A DNA stretch of 64,000 bases from Rosellinia necatrix. Taxonomy: Eukaryota > Ascomycota > Sordariomycetes > Xylariales > Xylariaceae. The DNA is taken from the NCBI GenBank assembly GCA_021209875.1, contig JAGYVD010000001.1, forward strand, positions 1,674,001-1,738,000, given 5' to 3'. The first letter of the stretch is position 1, and the number at the start of each line of letters is the position of its first letter. The notes below the pieces were generated by a model. The model saw nothing but the letters and a program-made list of their open reading frames with translations. It ran no database searches and was not told the DNA's origin. A program made the position numbers and the translations under genes. This document shows, piece by piece, positions 1 through 10,600 of this stretch.

Positions 1-1
1 C

Positions 2-662
2 CTAACTCTTGATCCTGTAGCAGCAACCCCCATGCCCAAGGGGAAAGAACCTGTACGACCAACTCCCCCCGACCGAGATCAAGATACGAAATCACCCGAT
101 CTACCTGAGGGATCACTTCAGAAACCCAAGCGAGTGAAACGACCACGCCGCCGCTTCGAGTCCGATTGGTCAAGCAGTCGCAGTGGTTGGGATGATGTGA
201 TCAAACCTTATCCCCGAGGCATGTAGTAAGTCTTCCCCAGTCATCTATTTGCATTTTTGATCCCGCCTGCCCTCGACCCCGACATCATCTAACCTAATGC
301 CTCCTCTTACCCACGCCCATTTCCTACAATCCCCTCTCCTTTCAACCTCCTTTTCCACAGCATCTCTTTCCTACATCACCCCCTCACCCCCCCACCCACT
401 TCCCCTCGACTCTTTGCAACCCTCGTCTTCCCATCTGTTTCCCGTGTCAAACACGAACGCCAACACCTTCAGCACCGAATGGCCTGAGAAGTACGACGAC
501 AACGAATACATCAAACGACCAGACCACAAGAAATTTGGCAAGACGTTCGTTCGAAAACGTCTTTGGAGCGACTGCATGCCTCCCCCTCCCGGCTTTGGCT
601 GCCAGCCACACGAAGATCCCGTCAAATCGACCTATCGTGAGGAATTGGGCATTCCACGATGA
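2..662 (+). CDS. Unrecognised basic protein, 3' part (5' end outside window)
   Basis: Two exons, 2-225 and 473-662. The intron at 226-472 starts GTAAGT, and the TA left by exon 1 joins C to give a Tyr codon, so the frame runs through the junction. The frame is open to the left edge. The Met codon at 32 is the first visible one, but the gene probably starts outside the window. The N-terminal half is very basic and Pro/Ser-rich (KPKRVKRPRRRFE). The C-terminal half is Trp/Tyr/Pro-rich (TEWPEKYDD, MPPPPGFGC). I do not recognise the family. The charged N-terminus could suit a nuclear or mitochondrial protein, but nothing in the sequence decides that. The 247-nt intron is longer than most in this window, so an extra exon inside it is possible. 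Confidence 0.5.
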
Positions 663-826
663 TTTGCCCCGGCGAAAAGGAATTTGTGAAGGAAACAGCG
701 TTGGAATATTGCAAGCGTTCGACTTTTGTTTGGTTTATGAGTGTTTGAGTGTTTGGTTCCTGTAAGCGCTGGAATGTTTTGAGCGATTGGTTTTTGTCAG
801 GGTTGAAATTTTGTACTTAGAACTTC

Positions 827-855
827 GAGGTCGTTGGGTTTTGTCCAACGACCTC
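827..855. repeat. Perfect 11-bp inverted repeat (hairpin)
   Basis: GAGGTCGTTGG at 827-837 and CCAACGACCTC at 845-855 are exact reverse complements around a 7-nt loop. It lies about 165 bp past the stop of the first gene, so it could sit in a 3' UTR or mark the start of the repeat block that follows. Confidence 0.85.
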
Positions 856-1099
856 ACTCCCAACACACACTTCATCCACCATCTACACTCCCAATCCATC
901 ATCCATACACCCAATCCATCATCTACACATCCAATCCATCATGTACACATCCAACCCATCATCCACACGCCCCATCTGCCTCACCCATCTATACACATTA
1001 CCCATCCGTACACACCACCCATCCATCGCCTACACGCCCCATACGCATCGCCTACACGTCCTACCCACCACTGCCCACCATCCACAATCTTGTTTTCAA

Positions 1100-1380
1100 G
1101 TCGTTGGGGTTTTTGCCCAAGTGGGATTTTTACCCAACAAGCGCTTCATCATTATCCATCGTCACTCCTTTCACATCGACGGGTTTTTTTTACCCAAGTG
1201 GGTTTTTCCCGTCCTTTCACTCTTTCATATCATTGAGGGTTTTTGCCCAAGTGGGATTTTTGCCCAGCAAGCGCTTCATCATTATTCATCGTCACTCTTT
1301 TCGAACCGTTGGGGTTTTTTTTTTCCCAAGTGGGATTTTTCCCCAACGAGCACTTCATCATTACATATCATCACTATTTT
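1100..1380. repeat. Imperfect tandem repeats, about four units of 55-75 bp
   Basis: Units start near 1100, 1178, 1231 and 1307. Each carries a G-run, a T-tract and CCCAAGTGGG(A)TTTTT; three go on with CCCAACAAGCGCTTCATCAT or close variants. Within a unit TTGGG can pair with CCCAA across a T-rich loop and GGG with CCC across a second one, so each unit can form two small hairpins. No coding potential beyond chance. Confidence 0.75.
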
Positions 1381-1750
1381 TCGCCTCCGCCCTCCTAAGC
1401 AATACTACTGTACCCCCCCCCCTCTTTATTGGTTTTTAACCTATCTTGCTACGTGACTGTTGTAAAACCGTAAGCCCATCTTGTAAATGTCCGATTGAGG
1501 TATTAGTCACCTCTAGTAGATAATGGTTTCTCTGTGCTTTGGCGAATGCTATTGTAGACTGCCAGCGTAGCGTATTGTAGCATAGTTCCGTGACCTGGTG
1601 AATATTAATTATAGGCATGCTAAACCGAAGGGGCGTAGATTTAGAGTATATTCGTTAAACTTCTATTATGTTCACGGCTGACTAATCTACCTAACTCATC
1701 CAACGACCAGAAAACAAGCAATGCCTTATGTATATCTTGGACTGGCGATC

Positions 1751-1753
<3 letters not shown>

Positions 1754-1813
<60 letters not shown>
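1754..1813. repeat. (TA)n(GT)n microsatellite
   Basis: A run of TA dinucleotides passes directly into GT dinucleotides. It lies just past the 3' end of the SDR gene on the minus strand. Confidence 0.9.
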
Positions 1814-1818
<5 letters not shown>

Positions 1819-1888
1819 GTGCGTTACCACGAACCGCGTTGGGTGCGTTGGGTTGGGTTGGGTAGGGAGGGGGGCGGGGATGCGCGAC

Positions 1889-2689
1889 TCACGGGTCGCC
1901 AACCCAGCCGCCGTCGACGACGTAGTTGCTGCCGGTGATGGCGCTGGAGTCGTCGGCGGCGAGGAAGAGGACGAGGCGGGCGACCTCGGCGGGGCGGAGG
2001 TCGCGGGGGAGGGCCTGGGCGGCCCAGACCTCGGCGCGGTACTCGGGGGTGAGGACCTCGTCGACCTGGCGGCGGGTGGCGATGGCGCCGGGCATGACGG
2101 AGTTGACGCGGACGCCGCCGGGGCCGAACTCGCGGCTGTGGGTGCGCGTCATGCCGACGACGGCGGCCTTGCAGAGCGTGTACACGGGCAGGCCGGTCGC
2201 CGGGATCCGCCAGGTGATGCTGCCCATGTTGATGATGCTGCCGCCGCGGCCGCGGGCCCGCATCCCCGGCGCCACGGCCTGCGTCAGGAAGAACTGGTGC
2301 CGCAGGTTGACGCCGACGTCGGCGTCCCAGGACGCCGGGGTCACGCGCTCCGTCGGCACGCGGGCGGCCGCCCCCGCGCGCGCCGCGTTGTTCACGAGCA
2401 CGTCCACGTCGCCCGCGGCGGCGGCGCAGGCCCGGAGCGCGTCGAGGTCCGCCACGTCGCACCGCAGGAACGTCGGCGGGGGGGTCCGGCCGCGGTCCGG
2501 GTGCGCGGCGGGGAGGGCCGAGAGGAGCTCCGCCGCCGACGCCTCCGCCACGTCCAGGAACACCACCCGCGACCCCTGCAGCCAGAACTGCTCCACGCAC
2601 GCCGCCCCGATCCCCTCCGCCCCGCCCGTGATCAGCACCGTCTTGCCCCGCAGGCTGGGGTAGGTGGCGTAGTTCCCCGTCTCGGACAT
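1889..2689 (-). CDS. Classical short-chain dehydrogenase/reductase (SDR)
   Basis: Single-exon gene of 266 residues, the usual length for a classical SDR. It shows the cofactor-binding TGGAEGIG at 21-28, an acidic residue after the second strand (Asp46, which favours NAD(H) over NADP(H)), NNAA at 100-103, and the catalytic tetrad Asn128, Ser157, Tyr170, Lys174 (YTLCK). The C-terminal ITGSNYVVDGGW motif is typical. The likely reaction is NAD-dependent oxidation of a sugar, polyol or related alcohol. The N-terminus resembles fungal and bacterial sugar 1-dehydrogenases, but the substrate cannot be read from sequence. The start is the only in-frame Met before TGGAEGIG. The gene is much more GC-rich than its flanks, which creates long shadow frames on both strands. 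Upstream is a T-rich tract (2690-2727, A-rich on the coding strand). The secreted GH28 gene lies upstream on the same strand. Confidence 0.9.
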   Translation of the reverse strand: MSETGNYATYPSLRGKTVLITGGAEGIGAACVEQFWLQGSRVVFLDVAEASAAELLSALPAAHPDRGRTPPPTFLRCDVADLDALRACAAAAGDVDVLVNNAARAGAAARVPTERVTPASWDADVGVNLRHQFFLTQAVAPGMRARGRGGSIINMGSITWRIPATGLPVYTLCKAAVVGMTRTHSREFGPGGVRVNSVMPGAIATRRQVDEVLTPEYRAEVWAAQALPRDLRPAEVARLVLFLAADDSSAITGSNYVVDGGWVGDP

Positions 2690-3467
2690 TTTTTATTTTT
2701 ATTTTATTTTTTTTTATTTTTTTTTCCTTACGTTAATTGGTCGAAGGTTTTGTATTAGTTAGGTAAGATGGATAAGATAACGAGATGGCTTGGGTTTGAT
2801 TACCCAAGATGGATAGATAGGTAGGTAGAGAAGTAGGTAATGATCCTCGAATTTACATAGAAAGACTGGATAGATAGGTAGGTAGGATAAAGGTTAAAAA
2901 TAGAGGAAACACAGGTTGGAATTCTAGAGTGGTCATGGGAATGCTAAATAAGGGCGGGGCACATCGTCTCGTGGATGGACACGGCGTGCCCCGCGCCGAC
3001 GGAAGCTGCGATAGAGGGCCCCGGATAATGAATACCGGGCCGGACCAATGAAGGATGAAGGTCCATCTAAATCATCTACCAATGATCTATTGGCACGGAG
3101 GGTGAGAATTGCCAAAAAAAAAAAAAAGGTTCAGGACTTCCATATATATATATGTATGATTATTGAGAATGAATGTATGGTTGATAGATAAATCTACCCT
3201 TGTAAAGTCACGTCACCTTGGACTTATATCGCATTCATAACAGACTCTTGGTATTTGAATATCAAAACAACTAGTTAACCGGTTGATATTTATTTATTTT
3301 ATTTTATTTTATTTCACGTCATTAAATAACAGTTATAACAGTTATCAGCAGGCTAGACTTGGTTGTTATCATCCCTGGGCCCTTACCTAATAATACCTTG
3401 GGGCTAAATATCCGTGGTCGTTGTAAGTTATTTGAAGGGTCGCCAAAACACCCCACCACCCTCCCCT
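2690..3467. other. Intergenic region
   Basis: Upstream region of the SDR gene and 3' flank of the GH28 gene. AT-rich, with runs of GGTAGATAGATAGG and (TTTTA)n near 3290-3312. No gene seen. Confidence 0.5.
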
Positions 3468-4852
3468 TCAGCCACTCGCGCCACTTGAACAAGTCACGCC
3501 CAAGTCGGCCGGCGTGTTGGCGCAGAGTATCTTGGCCGACCCGCCGCTCGGCGGCTTGACGGTGATGGAGCTCATGGTGACGCCGCACGTCCCCCCGGCC
3601 GGGCAGTTCAGGTTCATGACGGTCGGGCTGTACTTCGAGCTGGTGGTGCCGGAGACGCGCCGGACGACGATGTCGGACAGCTGGGCGGCGCTCGGCGCGG
3701 CCTGGCAGTACGACGCGTCCTCGTTGTAGCAGGACTGGATCTGGAAGGCGTACTCGGTGTTGTCGACGACCACGTCCTCCCACGTCACGTTGCGCACGAC
3801 CGCGGCCCCGTGGGAGGCGCCCCCCGGGTACAGCTTGATGCCGGCCGCCTTGGTGGAGTCCGTCATGGTCGCCCGGCTCACGCGGATGTTCTGCACCGTG
3901 TCCGTCGCCCCGGCCTTGGCGCCCAGGCTGCCGACGCTCAGCCCGTGGCTGCCGACGCACGTGATGTCCGTGACCGTGACGTCGCTGGCGCCCGGCTTGA
4001 AGGCCACGCAGTCGTCGTCGTTGGCCACCGTCGCGCCCGCGATGCGGACGTGGCTCGCCGGCCCGATGTCCCAGCCGTCCGTGTTCTTCGGGAGGTTGCC
4101 GCTCCGGCTCGCCGCGGACAGGTCGACGTCGATGTACTGCACGTTCGAGCTGTCGCCCCGGGCCGAGTGGAACACGTTGGGCGCGTCCTTGAACCGGAGG
4201 TTCTGCACGAGCACGTCCCTCGACCCGTTGATCCAGAACAGCGTCGGCCGGTCATAGCTGCTGTCCCGCGCGAAGCGATCCCACGCATCCTGGCCGTTGC
4301 CGTCGATCACGCCGGTCCCAGTTGAGGAGTATACTTTCGCGCCGGTGATTCCGGACACTATATGCACGTACATTAACCCCCAAGGTTAGTATTAGCCTGT
4401 GCTGCGTGACGAGCCTGGGTGCCGGCTCATCCGGCATCCCGGGTTCAGTGCGAGGATACCCCACGACATGACTTACTATCAAATATAGCAGCCCTGCCGT
4501 TCCAATAGTCCGTATTGCTCGCGACCTTCAGTAAGCCTTCGATCTGAAGCGTGCAGCCCGCACAGCCCTTGAAGCTGAAGACCGAGTTGATGTAGTACGT
4601 CGACGAGGGGGGGATCACGATCGTGCCCGACGGACATGCCGCGATCGCAGACTGGATGGCACTGCAGCACTTTGAGTCAATATTTACGATGATAGTCACT
4701 GGGTAGCAATTTACTTACGGCACATCGTCGACGGAGCTACTACCACCAGCCTGGGGCGTACATGTTGCAGCTCGCTCTATTACCCGAGTCGGTGGTAGTG
4801 TTACCGCATTCGTAATGCCAGCTAGAAGCAAGAGATTATTGACCAAGTGCAT
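3468..4852 (-). CDS. xghA: Secreted GH28 hydrolase, endo-xylogalacturonan hydrolase type
   Basis: Three exons: 4852-4719, 4661-4477 and 4357-3468. The introns are 57 and 119 nt (the second has a TACTAAC branch). The product is 402 residues. A hydrophobic N-terminus (LLLLAGITNAV) is a likely secretion signal. GH28 motifs are in order: SVDDVPAI near 40, VIDGNGQDAW at 123-132, NTDGWD at 198-203, NDDDC at 219-223, GSHG at 242-245 and GIK at 279-281. The Asp residues of NTD and DD are the expected catalytic acids and His244 is the active-site His. The GIK in place of the usual RIK, the GSHGLSVGSLG run and the LGVTC...SGASG tail match fungal XghA-type enzymes better than ordinary endopolygalacturonases. 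XghA cuts the xylose-substituted galacturonan backbone of pectin outside the cell. An exopolygalacturonase remains possible. Confidence 0.87.
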
Positions 4853-5904
4853 TGTGTCGTCGCCAGTGTGCCAGGCTCACGAGGGTAACAAATAATGTTA
4901 GGTTCTAGCATTCTTAAGTTAATTTACGCGGAGCCCTACCTGGGTTCCGGACAGCCAACCGTACTTATGTTTGATTCTATTATGATTTATGATTCTATTG
5001 TGTATATATTATGTGTCCATAGCTTTCCTATTTCCCCCTTCTCCCACTACCCCGGACGGTTTAATGCCTCGAATGTGGTGCCCTCGTCCGCTTGTTGCAT
5101 TACGGGACGGGATCTAATTGACGGATTTCGATTTAGGCCGAGGCCGTCCGGATCCGGGATCGGCAAGTGCCACCTACATAGGAAATACGGAACAGCGTCG
5201 GATTAGGGGCGTTGCACCCGTATATACTACCTACTAGGTACGTAGTTCTTGAAATGCCACCGTCTTTCCGCCTCCGGTTTTTGGTACCTGTTTTTGGTAC
5301 CTGTTTTACGCGTGTTAAACTAAACGGGAAGATTGATAGGAAAATAAATGTTCACAAGATGACGTCGGCTATTAGAATTATACCTTTGATTAAGATATTT
5401 TCTTAGAAGCACTTCCCTTACTAAACGAATGGACCCTGTCGTGTCTGCAGAAACCGCAGCGCAAGGTGATGATTATGTAATTACTACTTACATAATCTAT
5501 ATAACTAGTATGTGATGGTGCTGGACAAAGCTTTGATATGCTCTAAAAAGGGGAAGGGGAGCGAGTGAGAGTATACGTCGCATTAAATACTTCGTTGTTG
5601 TTTTATTCATGGGAGCACGCGTATCTATGGCTAGACTAGGTATCTCAAATAGACAGCGTGCCATCGAACCTGAACTCCTCACTGCCTACTGAAAATAGAA
5701 TGCGCGCCCGTGGGTTATATCCTTTTCTCTCTTCAACAAACGCCTAAGAATCCATTAACCGACCCAAACCCGAATCAATTGTTTTGCGAGAATATCTACA
5801 GTCGAAAGCTCGGCCAAAAGAAAAGGAAACAAAGAAAAAAGAAGACTCATTTATCTTCCCAATTTCCAAAGTAATCGGGTTTTTTTTTTTTTTTTTTTTA
5901 ATCG
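4853..5904. other. Intergenic region
   Basis: Upstream region of the xylogalacturonan hydrolase gene followed by AT-rich DNA. A short direct repeat (TTTTTGGTACCTG twice near 5278-5304) and a poly-T run at 5881-5899 are visible. The open frames here are short and unrecognised. Confidence 0.5.
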
Positions 5905-6540
5905 TTACAAATGCACCCCCGCGTCTGGATCTTCATCGTCATGGTCGGCTGGCATGCGGCTTAGGAGCTCTTGAATGATATCCTCATCGCTCCGTATCGT
6001 GCCTGTGCGGAAGGTGCCGTCTCGCCAAGCTTCGTGTTGGGATTCCACGCTCTGGTTCTGGCCATGGCCGTTAACCATAGTAGTCGTCGTCGTCGTCGTC
6101 GTTGTCGTCGTCATCGTCGTCGCCGCGGTCGCCGCGGTTGTTGAGATGCCGTTCCGTGTAACATCATCCCCTTCGGCATCTTGTGCTGCCGCGGCCGTCT
6201 GATCCGCGGTCCCCCGGAACTCCTGCCAGCTTAGGCCCCTGCCCTCGACCTCGGCACGTATCAGCTCGATGCGCTCCTGCATGCGGACGATGACGGCCTC
6301 GTTCTCGGCAATGGCGTCTTGGCAGTCTTGGTCTGGCTGGCCGGCCTCGCTCCTATTCCCGTGTTGGTCGACCGTCGGTGCGGTGCCTTCGGCGAAGGGC
6401 TTCAGCTCCTCATTAGAGTAGTCGAGGTGGGCGATGGAGTTGCGGAGCTCGAGCACTTTTAGCGCGAGGGAGCTGGCGGGGAGATCTTTGAGCGCCTCGG
6501 CGAAGCGGGCTGGCGATATGGGCTGGGTCTCAGATGACAT
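5905..6540 (-). CDS. Small acidic coiled-coil-like protein of unknown function
   Basis: Single-exon frame of 211 residues. The first half looks like a folded helical domain: SPARFAEALKDLP, then LKVLELRNSIAHLDYSNEEL, then a heptad-like stretch (NEAVIVRMQERIELIRAEVE, about 78-98) that could form a coiled coil. The middle has a run of about 12 Thr codons from a trinucleotide repeat (6078-6120). The C-terminus is acidic (DHDDEDPD). The N-terminal half has the look of a conserved fungal protein, but I cannot name a function. The Thr tract is probably length-variable between strains. Confidence 0.65.
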   Translation of the reverse strand: MSSETQPISPARFAEALKDLPASSLALKVLELRNSIAHLDYSNEELKPFAEGTAPTVDQHGNRSEAGQPDQDCQDAIAENEAVIVRMQERIELIRAEVEGRGLSWQEFRGTADQTAAAAQDAEGDDVTRNGISTTAATAATTMTTTTTTTTTTTMVNGHGQNQSVESQHEAWRDGTFRTGTIRSDEDIIQELLSRMPADHDDEDPDAGVHL

Positions 6541-7025
6541 GGCTCGAGATGGATTGTAGATGCACTAGTATGTACTTGAGAACACTGGATTGCCAAAGAT
6601 GGCAGCGGAGGAAGTGTTGTGTGGTTTTTTTATTTTTATTTTTATTTTATTTTTATTTTTAGCCCAGGACAGATGTTGTATGTTGTGTTCATTTGATGGT
6701 GCTGTAAGTCGCAATCCGGAGCTGCCTGGAATATGCATGGTGGGGTTGTTCCCTGTAAGTTGGACGTGAACATAGGTAGGTACTTTGTTATCATGACCGT
6801 GCGCGGGGCACCTGCCCCACCAACACTGACAGCTCCAATCGCTACTTGCTCGCCTAACCTACCTAGGTTACTAGTGTAGTAGTAGGTACCCTGGGCAGAC
6901 CTAGATACTTAGCTTAGGTTACCTCTCTTTAACTATCATTCAACTTATCATCTGTCTAGGTACGGTATAAGTAGGCATATCTTTCACAACTTCTTTCTTC
7001 TCGGCTCTATCCACCACCCGCGAGC
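6541..7025. other. Divergent intergenic region upstream of CSN6
   Basis: Shared upstream region of the small acidic protein (minus) and CSN6 (plus). It has a (TTTTA)n tract at about 6624-6661 and several CCTA/TAGG words (6850-6960). A pyrimidine-rich stretch (TTTCACAACTTCTTTCTTCTC) precedes the CSN6 start. Confidence 0.5.
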
Positions 7026-8363
7026 ATGGATGTAGCAGCGACGGCGAACCCGCTTCTGTCGACACAGAAGTCTTCCGACTCGGGTCTACAGCCCATCCTC
7101 CATCCGCTCGTCCTGCTCACCATCTCCGATTATATCACACGCCACACCCTCAGAGAGCAGCCCGGCCCCGTCGTCGGCGCATTGATAGGGCAGCAGAACG
7201 GCCGCGAGGTCACGATAGAGCATGCCTTCGAGTGTGCCACCCTACCCAAGGATGACGGCACCACGACGCTAGACTCCGACTGGTTCGAGCAGCGGCTAGG
7301 CCAGAGTGCGTGCCCCTCCTTTTCCCTTTCCTCCCTTCCTTTCCTCCCTCCCTTTCCCCCCTCTACTCGGCTTTGGCGGTGCTATATTCTCATATCGCTA
7401 ACATAGTCTGCAACGACAGTGAAGACAATACATAGTTCTCCCCAGCTGGACCTTGTTGGCTGGTACACTTTGTTTCCCCGGAGCGGCCCGACCCCGAACA
7501 TTCTCGCCATCCACGAATGGATCCTCGATGTCCATAACGAATCGTCTCTCTTGCTTGGCTTCCACCCGGAAGAGTCGGTCAAGCATGATGCCGGCAGCAG
7601 GTTGCCTCTTACCATCTACGAGTCCAACTACGAGGCCGAGGAATTGAAGAACGAGCATGGGGAAGACAGGGAGATGCGGGACGGGGAGCCCCCGCTCAGG
7701 CTCAGGTTCCGCGAGCTGCCGTACGCCGTGGAGACGGGCGAGGCCGAGATGATCAGCATGGACTTCGTCGCCAGGGGCGCCGGGAACGCCACGGCAGTGG
7801 AGCCGCGGGCGCAGAAGAAGATGATGCCTGGGAACTTGGACGACCCCAAGGGCAAGCGCAAGGCGGAGGTGGTGGAGCCGACGGGGGCCGACGTGGGTAC
7901 GCCGGACGGCGAGGGGCACATCCTCTCGCGGGAAGACGAAGAAATGATCGCGGCCCTGACGGCGAAGGCGAACTCGGTGAAGATGTTGCAGTCCCGCATC
8001 AACCTCCTCGCCACATACCTCGAGCGGCTGCCTCCGTCTTACCTCACGGGCGATGATACCACCATGGCCACAGGCGAGGCCGAGGCCGAACCCACCATAC
8101 CCTCGCATACCATACTCCGGTCGATTCAAGCCCTTGTGAACAGGCTATCACTCGTCGTTCCCTCGGCAACCGAGGCATTCGAGCAGGAGATGCTGAGCGA
8201 GGCAAATGACGTTGGTATGATGGAGCTGCTCAATGGGATACTGCAAAACGCTACCGAGATAAGAACCCTAGGCAAGAAATTCAATATCGTGGAGTCGGGC
8301 AGGAATCAGAACAGGCATGCAGATGACTCTAGAGCCTTGGGTTCTCGGTACGCCGAGATCTAG
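7026..8363 (+). CDS. csnF: COP9 signalosome subunit 6 (MPN-domain protein)
   Basis: Exons 7026-7305 and 7420-8363, with a 114-nt intron (GTGCGT donor, pyrimidine-rich body, CAG acceptor). The product is 407 residues. The N-terminal MPN domain shows HPLVLLTISDYITRH near 26-40, GALIGQQNGREV, and LVGWYTL just after the splice junction. These are characteristic of CSN6, the MPN subunit without a JAMM metal site, and none is visible here. The C-terminal half has the helical MLQSRINLLATYLERLP segment expected of CSN6, separated from the MPN domain by a charged linker (about 220-300). CSN6 pairs with CSN5 in the COP9 signalosome, which removes Nedd8 from cullins in the nucleus. In fungi the complex affects development and secondary metabolism. 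The gene converges with the dehydrogenase gene downstream. Confidence 0.93.
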
Positions 8364-9004
8364 AGAGCATCAGATCCGCCCCAACCCCCCGGTACAGAGC
8401 TGGCGAAAGGGGAGAAAAGAATCGAGCAAGCGAGAACGAATTATTGCATCTGCATGGCGAAGGAGGCGTTTTCATGTTTAAGCGGCCAGGTGAGCCCGCC
8501 GTGAGAAGTGACTGGATTTTACTTGACTAGAGACTAGGCTTAGCTCTGGGTATATAGTGTATGCTTTTGTCACTGCCGTCGGCGATCGACGACGAGGCGT
8601 GATGAAAGATAATAAAAATACGGACAGGACTACGGTGGTCGTATTTTTCGTCAATCTAAGTTTCTTCTGCCTAGTATCCATCCGTCCATCCATCCGCATT
8701 GCACATTATCATGAAAGCAGGGGTCGGGGGAGAGACAGACTCGTAGTACGGCTCAGGGACAAGCGTCATGCGAGAAAGGCAGAAGAGGAAGAAACTCGTG
8801 TGAGTGGGAAGAATGTACGGCCCAACGCAAAAGAGTCCGCTCCACTGCCGACAGATTTTTTTTTTTTTTAGCCCGCCCAACCCGGTAGGTAGCCACGACC
8901 ACACAGCTCTACGCGACCCAACGTATGCGACGAGTAGGAAGAAAAGAGTAACCAAAACCAGCGCGTCACATGATATATGCCCGGGAGCTTTCCAGCATCC
9001 GAAC
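8364..9004. other. Convergent intergenic region
   Basis: Shared 3' region of CSN6 (plus) and the polyol dehydrogenase (minus). AATAAAA at 8610 is a possible polyadenylation signal. Poly-T at 8858-8869. No gene seen. Confidence 0.5.
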
Positions 9005-10600
9005 CTAAACACGTTGAGCTTTGTCGTCCTGGGGCTCGATGATGACCTTGAGCACGAGCTTCCCGTCGTCATCCACGGTCCGTCCAGCGAGCTTGAAGGC
9101 GTCCTTGGCCGCGGCCAGCCCCTTGAACCGGTGGGTGACCATGTCGTCGAGGCTCGGCAGTGCGGGCCCGCGGCCCCCCGCCTGGGGCTGGAGTAATCGG
9201 ATGCCGGTGGCGTAGGTGTTGGCGTAACGGAAGATGCCGAGAATGTCGATCTCCCTCAGGTGCGCCACGGACATGGGCACGGTTTGGATTGGGGTCCCCA
9301 TACCGACCATGATGACCTTACCCCCCGCCCGCGTGGCGTACAGGCAGGTCTGCATGCAGATCTCCTTGCCGGTGCATTCAAATGCGACGTCAACACCTTT
9401 GTCCTCGTCCTCGTCTCCACTTTGCCGAGGCGCCGCCGGAGCTCGCTCTGGGATGGTGAGGAGCTTCGCTGCCAGCCATCTCGCATGTGCCAGCTGTTCC
9501 TCGTACGAGTCAAGGATGGAGCTCGCCGGTGTCGGAGAACCCCTCGAAGAGGAGGAGTTGGACGTGTCGCTGGGGCTAGACGTGCCGCTAGAGATGGATG
9601 TTCCGCCGGAGATGGAGGCGCTACTGGGGGAGAGACGCAGCGGTCGGGGCACGACGAAGCCGTGGGTCGCGAAACCGTGCTGGATGGCGTAGTCCACGCG
9701 CCCGGCGTCGACGTCGGCGATCATGACTGACGTGCAACCCGACTGGAGCGCCATGGCGGCAGTCAGCATACCGACCGTCCCGGCTCCCATAACGAGCACT
9801 GTAGAGCCGGGTGACGGGTTCGCACGATGCACGGCACGAATGCCCACGGATAGCGGTTCTAGCAACGCGGCTACATCGAAGGAGATGTTATCCGGCAGTC
9901 TGGATCGTCGTTAGTATTTGAAGAAAGTATATATATATATATTGGTCCGTCGTAACAGTTTAAGAAAGGAAACGCAACGACGTACTTGTGACACCAGGCG
10001 GCCGGGTGGTTTATCTTTTCCTGCAAGGTGCCCTGGAAATGTGGCACACTCTTGGCACTACTCCGGAAGCGCATCTCCCTGCAGAGGTTGTACCTGCCCT
10101 TTCTGCAGATGCCGCACCGGCCGCAGGGGACACCAACCTCCAAGGCGACCCTGTCCCCGGCCTTGAAGCCCTTCACTTGCGGGCCGACTGCGACGACGGT
10201 GCCGGACGACTCGTGGCCTAAGGAAAGGGGCTCGCAGACACAGAGATCACCGTTCGCGAAGTTTTTGTAGTACGCGACATCCGAGCCGCAAATCCCAGTC
10301 GATTTCACTGCGATTTGGAGCTCCCCTTCAACAGGTGGACTGATGTAGCGCGTCTCCTATTGAAATGGAAGTGAGTTAGGGAATTCGACACGGAAATCCA
10401 ACTATAAATGGATAGAGCAGTAATGTATAGAGCAGTGTAGGCAATGAGCCGTAGATCCTGCAATAGCAAGATAACAGCAGGGGAAGTCTCACTAGTCGTA
10501 AATCCTCTGGGCCATGTAGCACGGAGGCACTGATCGCCTGAGCTTTCATCTGGGCGGGGAGCCACACCGACATGGCCGTGGCAGCGGCGGAGGGAGCCAT
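9005..10600 (-). CDS. Zn-dependent polyol dehydrogenase (sorbitol dehydrogenase type) with Ser-rich insertion
   Basis: Three exons: 10600-10493, 10356-9986 and 9899-9005, giving 457 residues. Sorbitol/xylitol dehydrogenases are normally about 350-380. Catalytic zinc ligands are Cys59 (GICGSD) and His84/Glu85 (GHES). Structural-zinc cysteines are 114, 117, 120 and 128. The junction of exons 2 and 3 restores the family motif CHKLPDN. ALLEPLSVG at 171-179 and the Rossmann GAGTVG at 198-203 follow, with Asp222/Asp224 suggesting NAD preference. Residues about 250-325 are a low-complexity Ser/Gly/Asp-rich insertion inside the nucleotide-binding domain, in an uninterrupted frame. The enzyme probably interconverts a polyol and a ketose (sorbitol, xylitol or arabinitol) in the cytosol. 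The exact substrate is not decided. Confidence 0.88.

Larger units (their letters stand above)
663..1888. other. Intergenic region with hairpin and satellite-like repeats
   Basis: No convincing gene. It holds a perfect hairpin (827-855), a Pro/His-coding-like tandem array built on CATCATCYACACAYCCAATC (about 880-1080), a set of imperfect 55-75-bp units (about 1100-1380), and a (TA)n(GT)n microsatellite near 1754-1813. Long open frames across it are artefacts of these repeats. Confidence 0.6.

Noticed and set aside
834..1456. Overlapping His/Pro/Ser-rich frames of 149-201 codons
   Set aside because: They follow the tandem repeats and appear in all three frames with the same low-complexity content.
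1721..2758. Long plus-strand frame (345 codons) and a second minus-strand frame over the SDR gene
   Set aside because: Products of the GC-rich SDR sequence read in other frames; low-complexity, with a microsatellite-coded start.
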